This document shows, piece by piece, positions 47,441-58,703 of a stretch of 64,000 nt of DNA. A program made the position numbers and the translations under genes. Below the pieces are notes generated by a model that had not been told where the DNA came from, did no database searches, and was given only the letters and a program-made list of their open reading frames with translations. The stretch is taken from contig CM066983.1 of the NCBI GenBank assembly GCA_033977485.1, positions 113,870,605 to 113,934,604 on the forward strand. The letters run 5' to 3'. Each line of letters starts with the position of its first letter. The stretch's first letter is position 1. Source of the stretch: Hydrangea macrophylla. Taxonomy: Eukaryota; Streptophyta; Magnoliopsida; Cornales; Hydrangeaceae.

Positions 47441-49021
47441 TGTCACGCCCCGACGTAGCATAATACAGGAAAGCATTTAATTTCCTTTATGGACTCGTAG
47501 GTCGTGACAAGTGAGTATGACCAATTGTCCCTGCACAAAATAACTTAACAACATTTCTAAAAGAAAGGATACTAATACACATAAGCTCCGAAATTAAAAC
47601 TTACTAATTATTACATAAGTCCTGGTCTTAGGCACAAAAGCCCTTATTCAAATGTCTAAAACTAGTTTATTACAACCCGAAATTAAAAGACATAGGAAGT
47701 ATAAAGCAGCCTACTGGAAAGTTGCCTGCCTGTAACTAGCATAGTCGAAGTACCCTGGCTGCTCCTGACCCTGAAAATCTGGACATACAGTCTAGGACGC
47801 ATCAACGCCGTCAGCTTATGCAAGCTGGTGAGCAAAATAAACAAGTGCTCGCAATGTATATATAAGCATATAAGCAACGGTGCAATTTAACTTTAAAAAG
47901 CAATAGATTCAAGGTTCCAATTCTAACATAAGTCACGGGGGAATATAGTAAGCAATAAATATGCAACCGTGCATGAACAATGTAACATCTCATCTTTCTG
48001 ACTCTTTTCTCTCAACCAAAAACCGACTCAACCAAACCATTACCTCAGATACCAAGAATAATATCCGATCGATATCCAAAACAGCACACCATACCATCGC
48101 TTCAGATACCAGGAATAATATCCGATCGATATCTAAGCCGCACTCAATACCATCATTTCGGATACCAGGAATAATATCTGATCGATATCCGAAACAAGCG
48201 CCCTAGATACCAGGAATAATATCCGATCGATATCTAAGCCGTAACTCAATACCATCGCTTCGGATACCAGGAATAATATCCGATCGATATCCGAAACGAG
48301 CGCCCTAGATACCAGGAATAATATCTGATCGATATCTAAGCCGTAACTCAATACCATCATTTCGGATACCAGGAATAATATCTGATCGATATCTGAAACA
48401 AGCGCCCTAGATACTAGGAATAATATCCGATCGATTCCGTCGTTTGAGAATTTTCTCCTCCGTTCTTGATTTGATCTTGAGATATATATATATATATATA
48501 GCTATGTATGTGTGTGTGTGTGTATGTATATATATACTGTATGTGTGTGAGTGATCTTGAGAGAGCAAGAGAGTGATTGAGAGAATTGAGAAATGCAGAG
48601 AGTTTGATAGACTGTGAAAGAGAATGAGAGAGATGAGAGACACTGATACACACATATATATATAACGTATGTGTTTTGGGCTCCAAGAAAGGAGAAGATT
48701 TCTTCCGGTATGGTTGAGCTCACGTGCTCCCACACCCCAAACGCGGTATAGGCACAGATTTAAAACATGAACTGGTATTTTTCGGTTGAAAATAAAAATA
48801 CTGAAAATAATATTAGCGTAGGAATAAATTCCGGGTTGTACAAAAATATAGATATCGATTTTGAAACCACATAAAATAATTTTTCTGTATTTATGGAAAT
48901 TACAGTTTGACCCCAGATATATATATATATATATATATTACAAAGAGAAATTAAATCAAATACTCATGGAAATGAAATGCAGTATTTATTTATTAATGAA
49001 AATAAAATACAGGGTGTTACA
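47441..49021 (-). mobile_element. 5' LTR of the chromovirus (1581 bp, internally deleted)
   Basis: It aligns with the 3' LTR at both ends but lacks about 970 bp corresponding to about 41185-42170. The junction lies inside the eighth unit of the tandem array, at ...AATATCCGATCGAT|TCCGTCG. ATAATATCCG and CGAT occur at both original breakpoints, so a microhomology-mediated deletion is likely. It removed the CGCG block. Confidence 0.92.
48049..48437. repeat. Alternating 57/45-bp tandem repeat array in the 5' LTR (7 units plus part of an 8th)
   Basis: Same unit order and alternation as at 40801-41245, but truncated in the eighth unit by the LTR deletion. Confidence 0.95.
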
Positions 49022-49064
49022 ACATGAGTACTACAATATATTTAAATAATTAAAAGTAATTTTA

Positions 49065-51170
49065 TGTAATACCTGTACCCGGAAAAAAGGTAGTAATATT
49101 TATTTTACATGCATTAATTAGTATAATTAATTGCATATGATGATTTGGATAAGTTTTAGTTATCCCGATGTGATAAGTGCTTGATATAGGGCACAGTTGA
49201 AAATATGTGAAATAAGACCCATGGGAGGTTTAGATTGGATAAATTGCATTTAGTTGCATTTCTGTGATTAAATGGTAGACATGTAAATGTAAAATGTGTA
49301 CTTTATAATACATATTGATACCATATGATTATTTAATTGATAAAATATTAAGTGCTTTATTATTATATTATTGTTCATGATTATTTATGAGACGAGTTTG
49401 GATACCCTTATGAGGGCGTAATTGGACATATGATTCATAATTAGTAAGCTAATTAGCAACTTCATAAAATATTTGGGACCCATACGTGACATAGATATAG
49501 ATTTACTTTGATATTGGGATAATAATATAATTAGTTTGGATGTTATAATAAGATTTACAAATAGTTGGGGGGTTTAAATATAGATAAGAGTTAGTTTAAG
49601 TGAATTGAGATGCACTATAACATTTCTCATCATCATTATATTCTTTTAAAAAAATAATAATAAAAGATAAAAAATAAAAAATAAAAATAAAAAACAACAT
49701 CAAAACGTGGGTGTGTGCTGTGTTTAAGAAGGCGGCGTCGGCGTGTAAATAATATAATATATTTATTAGTTTACTTAATAAAAAAGAATTCAAAGTATAG
49801 CCTATAGGAAATCACAAACAACATCAACCAAAAAAAAAAGAAGGGGGAACAGAGAGCTCACAGGAGAAAGAGACGCGAGGAAGAGAAGAGAGAAATGGAG
49901 GGTTTTGACCTTCTCAATGCTATAGTTGCGTTGTATGTTGCTTAAATCGTGACACGAAGTCATATTTGGATTTGTGGGGGTAAGCCTAACCTTATGGTAT
50001 ATTTTAATTTGGGTTTAATCGATAGATTATTCTTGATCCAAATGGGTTGGTAACATTTACTTTTACCAAAATTGTGTGAGATTAACTACATGTTCATATT
50101 TGAGCTGGATCTAAGAAAATTCGGGGTTTCTAGGCTCATTTGATTATTCGTAGAGGTAAGTGTCATAATACCAAAATTGGACATTTAATGTTATTTATTT
50201 ATTATTAAATACTTAGAATGTTTAATTTATGATTAAGTGGAAAAACATGTGATTATTTATTGATTAACATGTCCAAAATTATGAAATTGTCATGTTGGCA
50301 TGTTGAGTTGCTTATATGCTTATTTGGGTCAAAGAGTCTCACGTGATAATCACCATTAGTTAACCCATATATAAGGGACAGAGAGATGTTGAAATCCTCG
50401 GAGAAAAAGGGATAGTGGTGATGACCACAACGAATTGACTACGGTCACAAATGAATGAGTGTGATTTCGCTATATGCGACGAAAAAAGTGAGATTGGCCC
50501 GGAATCAGGGGTCCAAAACGATGATGATTGATTATTTGACACGTCTGCGACCATTTATTGATGTGAATGTTTAATTGTTGTTATGAATCATTAAATACTC
50601 CAATTGCATGATTAGTACCACGTAGTCACTAAGCGAAAGCTTATTCGATTTTTGTGGCTAATGACCACTCAGGTTCAGATAAACATCACAGTGAGAAATG
50701 ATCAAGATTACGGGGCTGAGTTTACTAAGATGGGTTTTGTATTATTCATTTTTTTTTTAAATTACTAGTTAGAGATGTTTGGGAGTTGTGGTATAATGAT
50801 TACGGTTTTATGTATAAGAACATATTAGAAGTTATGATTTTAACTTTTATTATGTTAGAATGAATCTATATATTTTAGTTAGGTTGTTGATTTATTTGAG
50901 AATATTTAAATAAATAAGTATAACAGGGGTTAAATATTCATGTTTTGAAGACAGGGTGAATGGTGCTGTAATAGGGGAAGCTCTGCTCAAGTACCATTTA
51001 ACGGTTTTAAAACTTTATTTTATTCCTTTTTATTAATTTATTTGATAAAATGATATTTTTACCCCTGGTATTTCAGTCAAAAAATTAATTTTTGGAACGT
51101 TAAAATGATTGTTTGGTCCTTGGCTTTGTTACACGTGTCCTAACCCGTGGGGGCGGGTTGGGGTGTGACA
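49065..51170 (+). mobile_element. Solo LTR, plus orientation, TSD TTTTA
   Basis: It starts TGTAATACCTGTACCCGG and ends GGGTTGGGGTGTGACA. TTTTA occurs at 49060-49064 and 51171-51175. It contains CACTAAGCGAAAGCTTA near 50625, shared with the LTR at 52463. There is no internal region. It inserted in the same host LTR as the chromovirus, 38 bp beyond it. Confidence 0.9.
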
Positions 51171-52286
51171 TTTTATTTTATTAAAATAAACCAACATTCC
51201 CCCACTTATTTTAACAAAAAAAAAAAACCATAATATTCACATATTGGGTATAGATAAAAAGTTATGCATAATGAGGGTGCCAATGGCTTGAACCCTCACT
51301 TAGGGTTCAACAAATCTTGCTCCAGAGCCAGTAGTGACAATGTCTTGAACTATGACTGCTTTGGGGACACAAGATATTGCATCATACACATAATTTTTCA
51401 GCACTCTATTTCAAGCTGCTAAGCTAGCACGTTAATGGCCATGTGCTAAATCCCGGCTTCTTGAGCACTCTAGAGAATTAGCCCAATTCTCATAAGAAGT
51501 GGCCCCACTTCCATACTCAAATATGTGAGTCTATCAATGATATTCTCATGACTCTAACATCCTACCAATAATGACTATAAAACTCATTTAGAGTTGTAAA
51601 CAATTCAACCTCATATCCGTCATGAGATCCATGCATCTACATCATAGGGATAGTCAATGAGTTAGTACTCAATTCAGTGCATGTCTAGCAAACCACTCTA
51701 TGATTCGTTCTTCCATTTGAACCTAATTCTCAAGATCTCTGATCCCTAGGTAGGATATCTTCATAGGCGATTTATTCTTCTTTGGCTTTAGGCCTATCAT
51801 CCTTGATACAATCCAGACTGTTAACTTTAGCTAAAGCTTTTATAAATAGATTATCTCTAAAAACTTGTTTTTCTGGGTTTCAACACAAAGCTTCACCTCC
51901 CACTATAAAATACAGCCAATGGTATACAACAAACCATCTCCTAGGGTGTTCCAATCTTCATCACTACACCAGTACAGCGGAATACTTTTCGTTAAGCAAA
52001 CCACAATTCATACTTTCTTTAATTATATCTCATTACACAACTAATGTAATTCAAAATAAAGAATAATTGGTTCCGATGAGTACACAATTAATCAACTTGA
52101 AAATCTTCGAGGCATCACAAAATTCATCTTGGTTAACTCCAAGGAAAACATAAATTTCACATTGTGTAATTCTCATGTCATCTTGAATCAAATTCAAGGC
52201 ATCATGCCATTTTGGAAAATATCAAACTATCAAATTTAATCATCTTGGATTAAAACCAAGGTTGACCCATATATCATCTTCGAGAA

Positions 52287-52460
52287 GAGTAATATTTGGG
52301 ACACAACTGTCATACAACTTTCACACAACCTTAAAAAATTTGTGTTTATCTCTCTCCTGTGTCACTGTGGGGTCCAGTGACATCATAGGAGAGAGATAGA
52401 CACATCTTTTTTGGGAGGTGGTATGAAAGTTGTATGAAAGTTGTGTCCCAAGTATTGCTC
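52287..52460. mobile_element. MITE (family A, copy 2), abutting a solo LTR
   Basis: The ends GAGTAATATTTGGGACACAA and TTGTGTCCCAAGTATTGCTC are inverted and match the element at 17603-17681. The core holds a mirrored ATCTCTCTCCT/AGGAGAGAGAT. The LTR target duplication CTCCT starts inside its last bases (52458), so the LTR inserted at the edge of the MITE. Confidence 0.75.
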
Positions 52461-52462
52461 CT

Positions 52463-55149
52463 TGTAACACCCGTACCCGGAGAAAGGGTTAATTATTAAC
52501 TTAACATGCATTAATTGATATAATTAGTGTATAAAATGGATTAAGAGGAGGCTTGGACTCGCCCATGGAAAAGTCCCAGTGAAGAGAGACAGGTTTGAAA
52601 ATGGAACCCAGCAAAGGGTAAATTGGTAATTTGCATGTTACATGATTAAATGCATTTTATGTGATTACATGAATATTTGCTTAAATGCTTTTATATTATA
52701 TGTTGATATATGTGTAGCATTTGGTATTGATTTAGACACCCAAATAAGGGTATAAGTGAAAACGATCTAAATTAGTAGGTGCGATAGCAATTTCACAAAA
52801 TATGTGGGATCCACGTTGGGACCCATACGGAACTTAGACAAACACTCATTAAATAATTGGGTAGTTAATGGAATGTTTGGGGGATATCATAATAAGAACT
52901 TAAGAATTCCGGGGGTGCAAATGAAAAGTTGGAAAAATATATGCTTGACAACACACACAACATGCATTGCATGTGTGTCAAGAGAGTATGGACTCTCATA
53001 ATTCACAGAAATTAAGCAAAACAAAGAGAGTCTGGGAGAGAAAGACGGAGACGAGACGCAGACGTCGTTTTTCCGCCGATCCGTCGCCGCCGTTCGTCAG
53101 ATTCACGAATCGAAGCCATTTTCAGACTCGTGGAGGTGAGACGAACGTTTCCCTTTAATTTACGTTTCAATTGTCGGATTTTGGTAGCTCACTCTAAACG
53201 GTGACAAGCGGTTGCCAAAAACTTGTAGGAACCACTCCGGAGTAGGATTTGGGCAACAATTGTTAAGGAATTTGCTTGTTGGGGTAAAATCTATAAGAGG
53301 TGAGTGACTCTAATCCATGGGCTGAATGTAAATCATGTTAAATGTGTTAATTTACATGTTAGTTTGTTGAATTCTTGTAAATTAGAGCATGGACATGAGA
53401 ATTTGGTATATATGAACATGTTGATTTATGTGGGTTTGGCTAGTTTACTTAAAATTGGAAGTTAATATGTGTTAAATGGTGTGTGAGTTACCATGCTGAG
53501 ATGATGATGTGATTATGTGCTTATGTGGGTTGAAGAAAGCCTTATGTTAATTCACCGTGGATTTACTCCATAATAAGGAGAAGTGGAAAAACCCAACGGT
53601 GTAAGGGTACTCACCACACTAACTGTGTAAAGGTGTGTGAGTTGCGACCCAGTTGTGGAAGGGTGTGTGAGATTGTGTGAATTAGAGGTGCTATATGCAC
53701 ATAAGGGCAAAAGGCAAGAGCGACGACACGGTGAATTGATATTTGGTCTTTGGAGACTAAATGATATGTTAATTGTTGATTTGTGCATTGAATATGACAT
53801 TATATTCATACATGTGATTAGTTTACTCACTAAGCGAAAGCTTAAACAAATGCTATTTTCTGTTGTGGTTATCGAATAACCACCGCAGGTACGACACGGG
53901 AGGAGGAAGGAAAATGATCAAAACGACAAGTTGGGCATGGGGGGTTATGAGATGTGTGTTGATATGTTTATAAATCTAGATATTTAAGTTTCCTAATGCA
54001 ACTTATGGTTTGGAGATGTATAGTTAACTCATGTCTTGGGCGAACTTGTAGATACGTTTTAAACTTATGTTATAATGTAACTAGTGGCTTGAGGTTCTCG
54101 ACTTGAGGCTTGAAGTCTTGACTTGTGGACGGGAGAGATGAGGAGAGACGGGAGAGATGGGAGAGATGGGGGAGATTTGAGCCTCATGCTTGTGAACTTC
54201 TTTTGAACTTGTAAAATGATGTAAATTATGGTTTCTTTTATGTTAATGTTCGTATTTGGGTTGTAGAAAAAGAGTTTGAATCCTAAAACTTGTATTTTGG
54301 AAAGTGAAAGTGAATTTGGAAACTAATGTGTAATATCTCTTGTTTTGCTCAAGTGTGGTGCAAGTAATGAATTTGACCATTTCGGCAAGTCCAGATGTGT
54401 CGCTAGTGTCTTAAACATGTTTCCTTAGTGTTCACAATGTTAGTTATGACCTTGAGTTAATTCCCAACAAGTTTCATGAATTTTGAATGAGAATTGAGTT
54501 TCAAAGTTGAAAAGATCATCGTATTTCAAATGAAATGAGTTCTTAGTGGATTTGACCAAATTGTGAATATGATTTTATGATCCATGCTTAATTTGAGTTT
54601 AAACATGTTTAGAAATGTGTTGGAATTGATTTCCCAAAGTTTCATAATGTTTCCATGTGATTTGATTGAGTTTTGGTAAGCTAAAACTTGTTTTGACAGC
54701 AAACAAAATTTAGCAGCAGAATTGTGAAGGGGATCGATCCGCGATTTGTGAAGGGATCGATCCGCCCTTTCAAAGGGACATTCTGCGGGAGACTAATATA
54801 AATGGATCGATCCGCCCTTTATGAAGGGATCGATCCGCTTTGTATTTTTCCCTGGACGTCCATTTTTACAGAAACATGCATAACTTTTTCTATAAAACTC
54901 GGATTCACGCGTCGTTTGTTGCGTTGGAACCGGGACTCAAAAATCTAACTTTTGGTATAAAAATTTTACATACTTTATTAATGACCATTTTGCCCTTGGA
55001 GCCTATTTTGTAACAACAGAGTTGTTTAATGTGGTTAAATACATGTGTTTCTCTATAATTCGTATATTTCTTTACAAAGTAATGTAATTGGGAGCTAGTA
55101 GCCTTGTTACACGTGTCCTAATCCGCACGAGGCGGGTTGGGGTGTGACA
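52463..55149 (+). mobile_element. Solo LTR, plus orientation, TSD CTCCT
   Basis: It starts TGTAACACCCGTACCCGG and ends CGGGTTGGGGTGTGACA. CTCCT flanks it at 52458-52462 and 55150-55154. It is 2687 bp long and related to the solo LTR at 49065-51170 (shared CCCGGA-AAA start, CACTAAGCGAAAGCTTA near 53826 and a GCGGGTTGGGGTGTGACA tail). It carries paired GGATCGATCC palindromes. Confidence 0.92.
54731..54836. repeat. Paired palindromes GGATCGATCC in solo LTR
   Basis: Four perfect copies of the 10-bp palindrome start at 54731, 54754, 54804 and 54827. Spacing is 23 bp within each pair and 50 bp between the second and third. A conserved GC follows each copy, and GAAGG or GAAGGG precedes three of them. 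Confidence 0.95.
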
Positions 55150-56652
55150 CTCCTTGGAGAATGTCCAAGGCATTCACAAAATAATCATCTTGAAAAATAT
55201 TCAAGGTATACAAATATAATCAGATTAATGAATTTATTTTTATCATTATACTTTGCAAGTATAATTAATTCTTCCACTTGGATCTCCAATTTTTTGCACT
55301 AGATATCTACTTTCAAGTACTTTTTCCAAAGCCAAAATTATACCAAAATAACTCAACATTATTTTTTTTAAAGCCCCCACTATTTGAAAAAATCCGTAAC
55401 TCACAATTTTGGTCACCATTAAGTAAGTTGTCATACTTAATATAATATGACACGAAATACAAGGAGCTAGAACTTGATCGACATATCAAACGAAAATTTG
55501 ATACCTCCTTCCAAAATCTTCTAATGTTCATATATTCTTGTAAGACAGTCTCCAAATTTCAGAACCGAACATTTCTTAAACATAGAAATCATATTTAAGA
55601 TCATCAATGCTCAAAAGCTTGTAAAAGCACATTTGCAAAAATCTCATAATCTCTCTCAAGTTCATTTTTTCTTGGCATAAAAAATTTTCCTCAAAAATAC
55701 AAGGAGAGCAATTCTTAAATAGTGAGACTTCTTATAGTACACTCAATAAACAAATTTATTTAAATAGATTTTTTCTTCAGTGGCTTTTTTTGCACCATCT
55801 ACATCCAATATTCCAAATAAAAATAAAATTTTTAAGTATCACTAAAATTTTAAGGTTTCGGAAACTCAAATTCGCGTCTTAGATTACTCATCTACTAATT
55901 TTGAAATCTTAGTCTCAAAATAAGAAAAATGTTTCCGATACTGGGTCTTTCATTTTAAGCAAAAACTCAAGTGCCCTATTGCTTATGCACTTTTAATCAC
56001 CAAACTCATATTTCCAGAGTATGATTCTCAAATATTTTTTTCCAGAATATTGAAGCAGTACAAATTTTGTCTACAAAGTCACATCTGCAATTTTTTAGGA
56101 TAGCAAAATGAGCAAGAAAATTGCTAAGAATATGACAATGTTTTTTCAAACAAAAAATGTGACATGCAATTATACCATCGTAAAGTATCATGTACTTATA
56201 TATCCATAAAGAAACAAGGCAAAAACATAAGCATATATCTCACCCACCATTGAACTAACTTCACCATTCCAGTATATATAGAATATGGCATGCTCTTAAT
56301 ATATGTCATCTAATTGATATTAACATGTTTCTTTCAATGACACATACCTTAGAACAAATTTTTTTAGCATGACAACATACAATATTTAAAACACAATTCT
56401 TATAGCATGTATTCCAATTTGCCTTTTTTTTAACTCTTTTTTTTAAATATCATGAGAATAAAACGCTATTGAAATAACAAAATTTTTATAACCCCACTAT
56501 TTCCATCACATTCCACTATATCTCAAAATTAACAAAATTAGATAACATACATTCGCTATGGAAATAGTGTTTGCGAATAGAAATATGAGCTCTTACCAAA
56601 CACAATTGCATATTCCCAAATCACATTATTCTTCGTAGGTTTCGTCTAAAAT

Positions 56653-57572
56653 TGTTGGAGAATAAATAAAAATAATGGCCTTCAAAAGAATCCACCGGTA
56701 AAAGAATCTCCATCAATTCCTCAATTAAATATAGAACCAATAAGAACGTGACTGGGATGAGGTGTGAAATGCTCTCTTGAGATGATACGCGCCCTCTACA
56801 GGTAATACCCGATGCAGTAGAAAATATTATGCCATCTCCGGGACACAACAACGTAACCCGGCTACCCTCGCCATACGCCTATCAAATCTACACAACTTGA
56901 CAAGGCAAGAAGCGTGCCCCTAGTGTCTTCTTTACCCAAATATATATATATATATATATGTATAACGTACGAGAAGTAACATAGTAACATTTTTTATGTA
57001 AAAGTTGTTGGATAAGTAAACATAGATTGAGCCTGTCTCAACCATATATCATCTATATCGACACATACATGTATATAAAACATATTAGGCTTAGGAATAT
57101 TTGTAGACTTTCCAAACAGGACATTAAGTACCCAATAAGTTGTAAGTTTATAACTGATGAAAGTCCAACTAAAATTATTATACATGATGGGTAGTAGGAA
57201 AGCACTTCTGTGCAGTTAGCACAGTGTTGTGCAAACTGTGCCTCTTACAGTTTGCACATTTAAAAAAAAAATAGAAACAGTTTTGGGAAAAATACTGTGC
57301 AAACTGTGAGAGGCACAGTTTGCACAACACTGTGCTAACTACATAGAAGTGTTTTCCAGGGTAGTATCCTACAAAGTAATGGTATAGAACGTTGGATAGT
57401 TACATACTCATAAAAACTTTTTTATTTCCTTTTAATCCAATGCCCATTGAATGTCAAAATGAAACCTGTATGACACTTTTACGACCCAAACGGCTAAAGG
57501 ATTTAATAGCCACATGAATACTACAATACATTTAAATAAAAGAAAATCTATTTTTATTAAAATAAACCAACA
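56653..57572 (-). mobile_element. 5' LTR of the LARD-like element
   Basis: TGTTGG...CCAACA bounded, with the CAAAA target copy immediately after. It differs from the left LTR by many substitutions and by an extra segment (about 56875-57000, including a TA microsatellite). It hosts the MITE at 57195-57358. Confidence 0.85.
57195..57358. mobile_element. Small MITE inserted in the right LTR
   Basis: The inverted arms TAGGAAAGCACTTCT and AGAAGTGTTTTCCA extend inward through AGTTAGCACAGTG/CACTGTGCTAACT and GTGCAAACTGTG. GGGTAG occurs at both edges (57189-57194 and 57359-57364). The left LTR copy reads GATGGGTAGTATCC with nothing inserted (about 40033), giving a direct empty site. The superfamily is unclear. 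Confidence 0.85.
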
Positions 57573-57577
57573 CAAAA

Positions 57578-58703
57578 TTACAAGTCATGTCACAATATCT
57601 TCAAATAGTAGTATCCATATATATATATATATATCAAAAGATGTACCGCATAGTACACACTCAGTCAAACTGTGTACTGCATGGGACATATGCTAATATA
57701 GCGCTAAAGTCAACTATATACAATACCACTACTAGTGGCGGCTATCTATACAAAAAGCTATGGTCGAATAGCTGTCCCTGAAATCCTCAAAAAGTGGACA
57801 ATATGTCCTGATATATAATAGAAAACCTAAACCCTGAAGGTTCCGACTCAGTGATCATCTGCATCTGATCCCAACGGCGGTGCCTCGTTCTTGGATGCAA
57901 TGTCAATCTCCTTGGGTGGATCATCCTCTATAGGTGCGTCGAGATCTCCCATCACAATACTGACATCCCAGTCCTCAATCATCTCATCATCACCATCCTC
58001 ATCCACATTGTCCACTGCTGGCTCAGCAGCATCGACGGCTACATCAACAAATCCCTCGGCTACTGCAATAGCCTCTGCTAACTCAGCCGCTCCAAAAATA
58101 AATCAATTGGACTGTGCGGCTATCTCTATTACCCATATTGCTGCCATCTGTGCTATGACTGCCATATGTGTTATGGGCCCTACAGGTGTCTCTGGCACTA
58201 TGGCAGTATGGCATCCTCATTCGGTGCATCACCCTTTGCATCCACAATGTCCTCCCTTACTACAACGTCCATATCAATCGGATTTGGGTCCTTTGGATCC
58301 TGCTCCGGATCATCCTCTAACTCTTCTGGGTCCTTCTCAGACACATACTCTAGCTCATCATCGTCGTCTATGGGCTCCTCCTCCCTGTTCCCGTCCAAAT
58401 CCTCATCATGATCCTTATCCTCGGGATCTATATTCTCGACAGGATCCTCATACTCCTTGTCATCCTCTATCGCCTCGGGCTCGGCTGGCTCTGGCACTGG
58501 TACTACGGGTACCGGTACTGGTGGTACTGCTGCTTGAGCTAGTGCAGCTACAGGTACGGTAGGAAGTCAGGTATCTTTACGATAGCTCACAACTTAATAA
58601 CGCCCATCTCCAGCTTGCTCTAAATTAAGCAAGCCATCTCATGATAAATAGCCTACCGAGTCCTCGCGTAATGATACGCGTCTATACGAATCTCAGTCGG
58701 GTG
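57578..58703 (-). pseudogene. Remnant of a minus-strand LTR element with an acidic ORF
   Basis: The region includes a 99-codon minus-strand frame (58497-58198) made almost wholly of Glu, Asp and Pro (for example DPEDKDHDEDLDGNREEE). It is preceded upstream, in broken frames, by a Pro/Val/Ala-rich stretch and a segment ending in EMACLIQAGDGRY-like words. Acidic Pro-rich tails occur at the ends of some plant retrotransposon polyproteins. No RT or integrase motif is present. It may belong to the same decayed element as the gag start at 61107-61630. Function is not assigned. Confidence 0.4.

Larger units (their letters stand above)
40193..49021 (-). mobile_element. Ty3/gypsy chromovirus (Tekay/Del type), complete with both LTRs, TSD ACATG
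   Basis: LTRs at 40193-42745 (3') and 47441-49021 (5') begin and end alike (TGTCACGC...GGTGTTACA on the plus strand). ACATG flanks the unit at 40188-40192 and 49022-49026. A PBS and a polypurine tract sit at the expected inner edges. The interior encodes gag-pol with a C-terminal chromodomain, which defines a chromovirus. The LTRs show only a few substitutions where they align, so insertion was recent. The coding region is nevertheless broken. Confidence 0.95.
39618..51196 (-). mobile_element. 3' LTR of the LARD-like element, split by two insertions
   Basis: The native pieces are 39618-40192, about 49027-49064 and about 51176-51196. Together they give about 635 bp, interrupted by the chromovirus (TSD ACATG) and a solo LTR (TSD TTTTA). 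The undisturbed counterpart in the right LTR reads straight through both sites (near 57517-57572), confirming that both are insertions. Confidence 0.85.
51197..56652 (-). other. Internal region of the LARD-like element (non-coding)
   Basis: Open frames are all short and of random composition. A polypurine tract lies at 51197-51212 (minus strand). A MITE (52287-52460) and a solo LTR (52463-55149) interrupt it. The text on either side of the solo LTR joins smoothly (...TTGCTCCT / CTCCTTGGAGAATG). No convincing PBS is seen next to 56652. The adjacent minus-strand sequence, ATTTTAGACGAAACC, does not match the tRNA-Met site used by the neighbours. Confidence 0.6.
39618..57572 (-). mobile_element. 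Coding-poor (LARD-like) LTR retrotransposon with nested insertions, TSD CAAAA
   Basis: Both outer edges are TGTTGG...CCAACA and are flanked by CAAAA (39613-39617 and 57573-57577). The left (3') LTR spans 39618-51196 and the right (5') LTR 56653-57572. They match through GGAGAATAAATAAAAATAAT, CAATTCCTCAATTAAATATAG and TTTAATAGCCACATG. Next to the left LTR lies TTCCCCCACTTATTTT, a polypurine tract when read on the minus strand, which sets the orientation. After removing later insertions the interior is only about 2.8 kb and encodes no gag or pol, so this copy is non-autonomous. It is the oldest layer of the cluster. Confidence 0.85.

Noticed and set aside
41159..48437. A segmental gene duplication, suggested by near-identical blocks at 40.2-42.7 and 47.4-49.0 kb
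   Set aside because: The blocks are the two LTRs of one chromovirus, with PBS, PPT and a shared ACATG duplication.
39618..57572. Tandem duplication of a unique region (39.6-40.2 versus 56.6-57.5 kb)
   Set aside because: The TGTTGG/CCAACA ends, CAAAA duplication and polypurine tract show these to be the LTRs of one element.
57891..58562. 223-codon plus-strand Ser/Thr/Pro-rich frame
   Set aside because: Antisense of the acidic Pro-rich minus-strand sequence and low in complexity. The minus-strand reading fits the element's orientation better.
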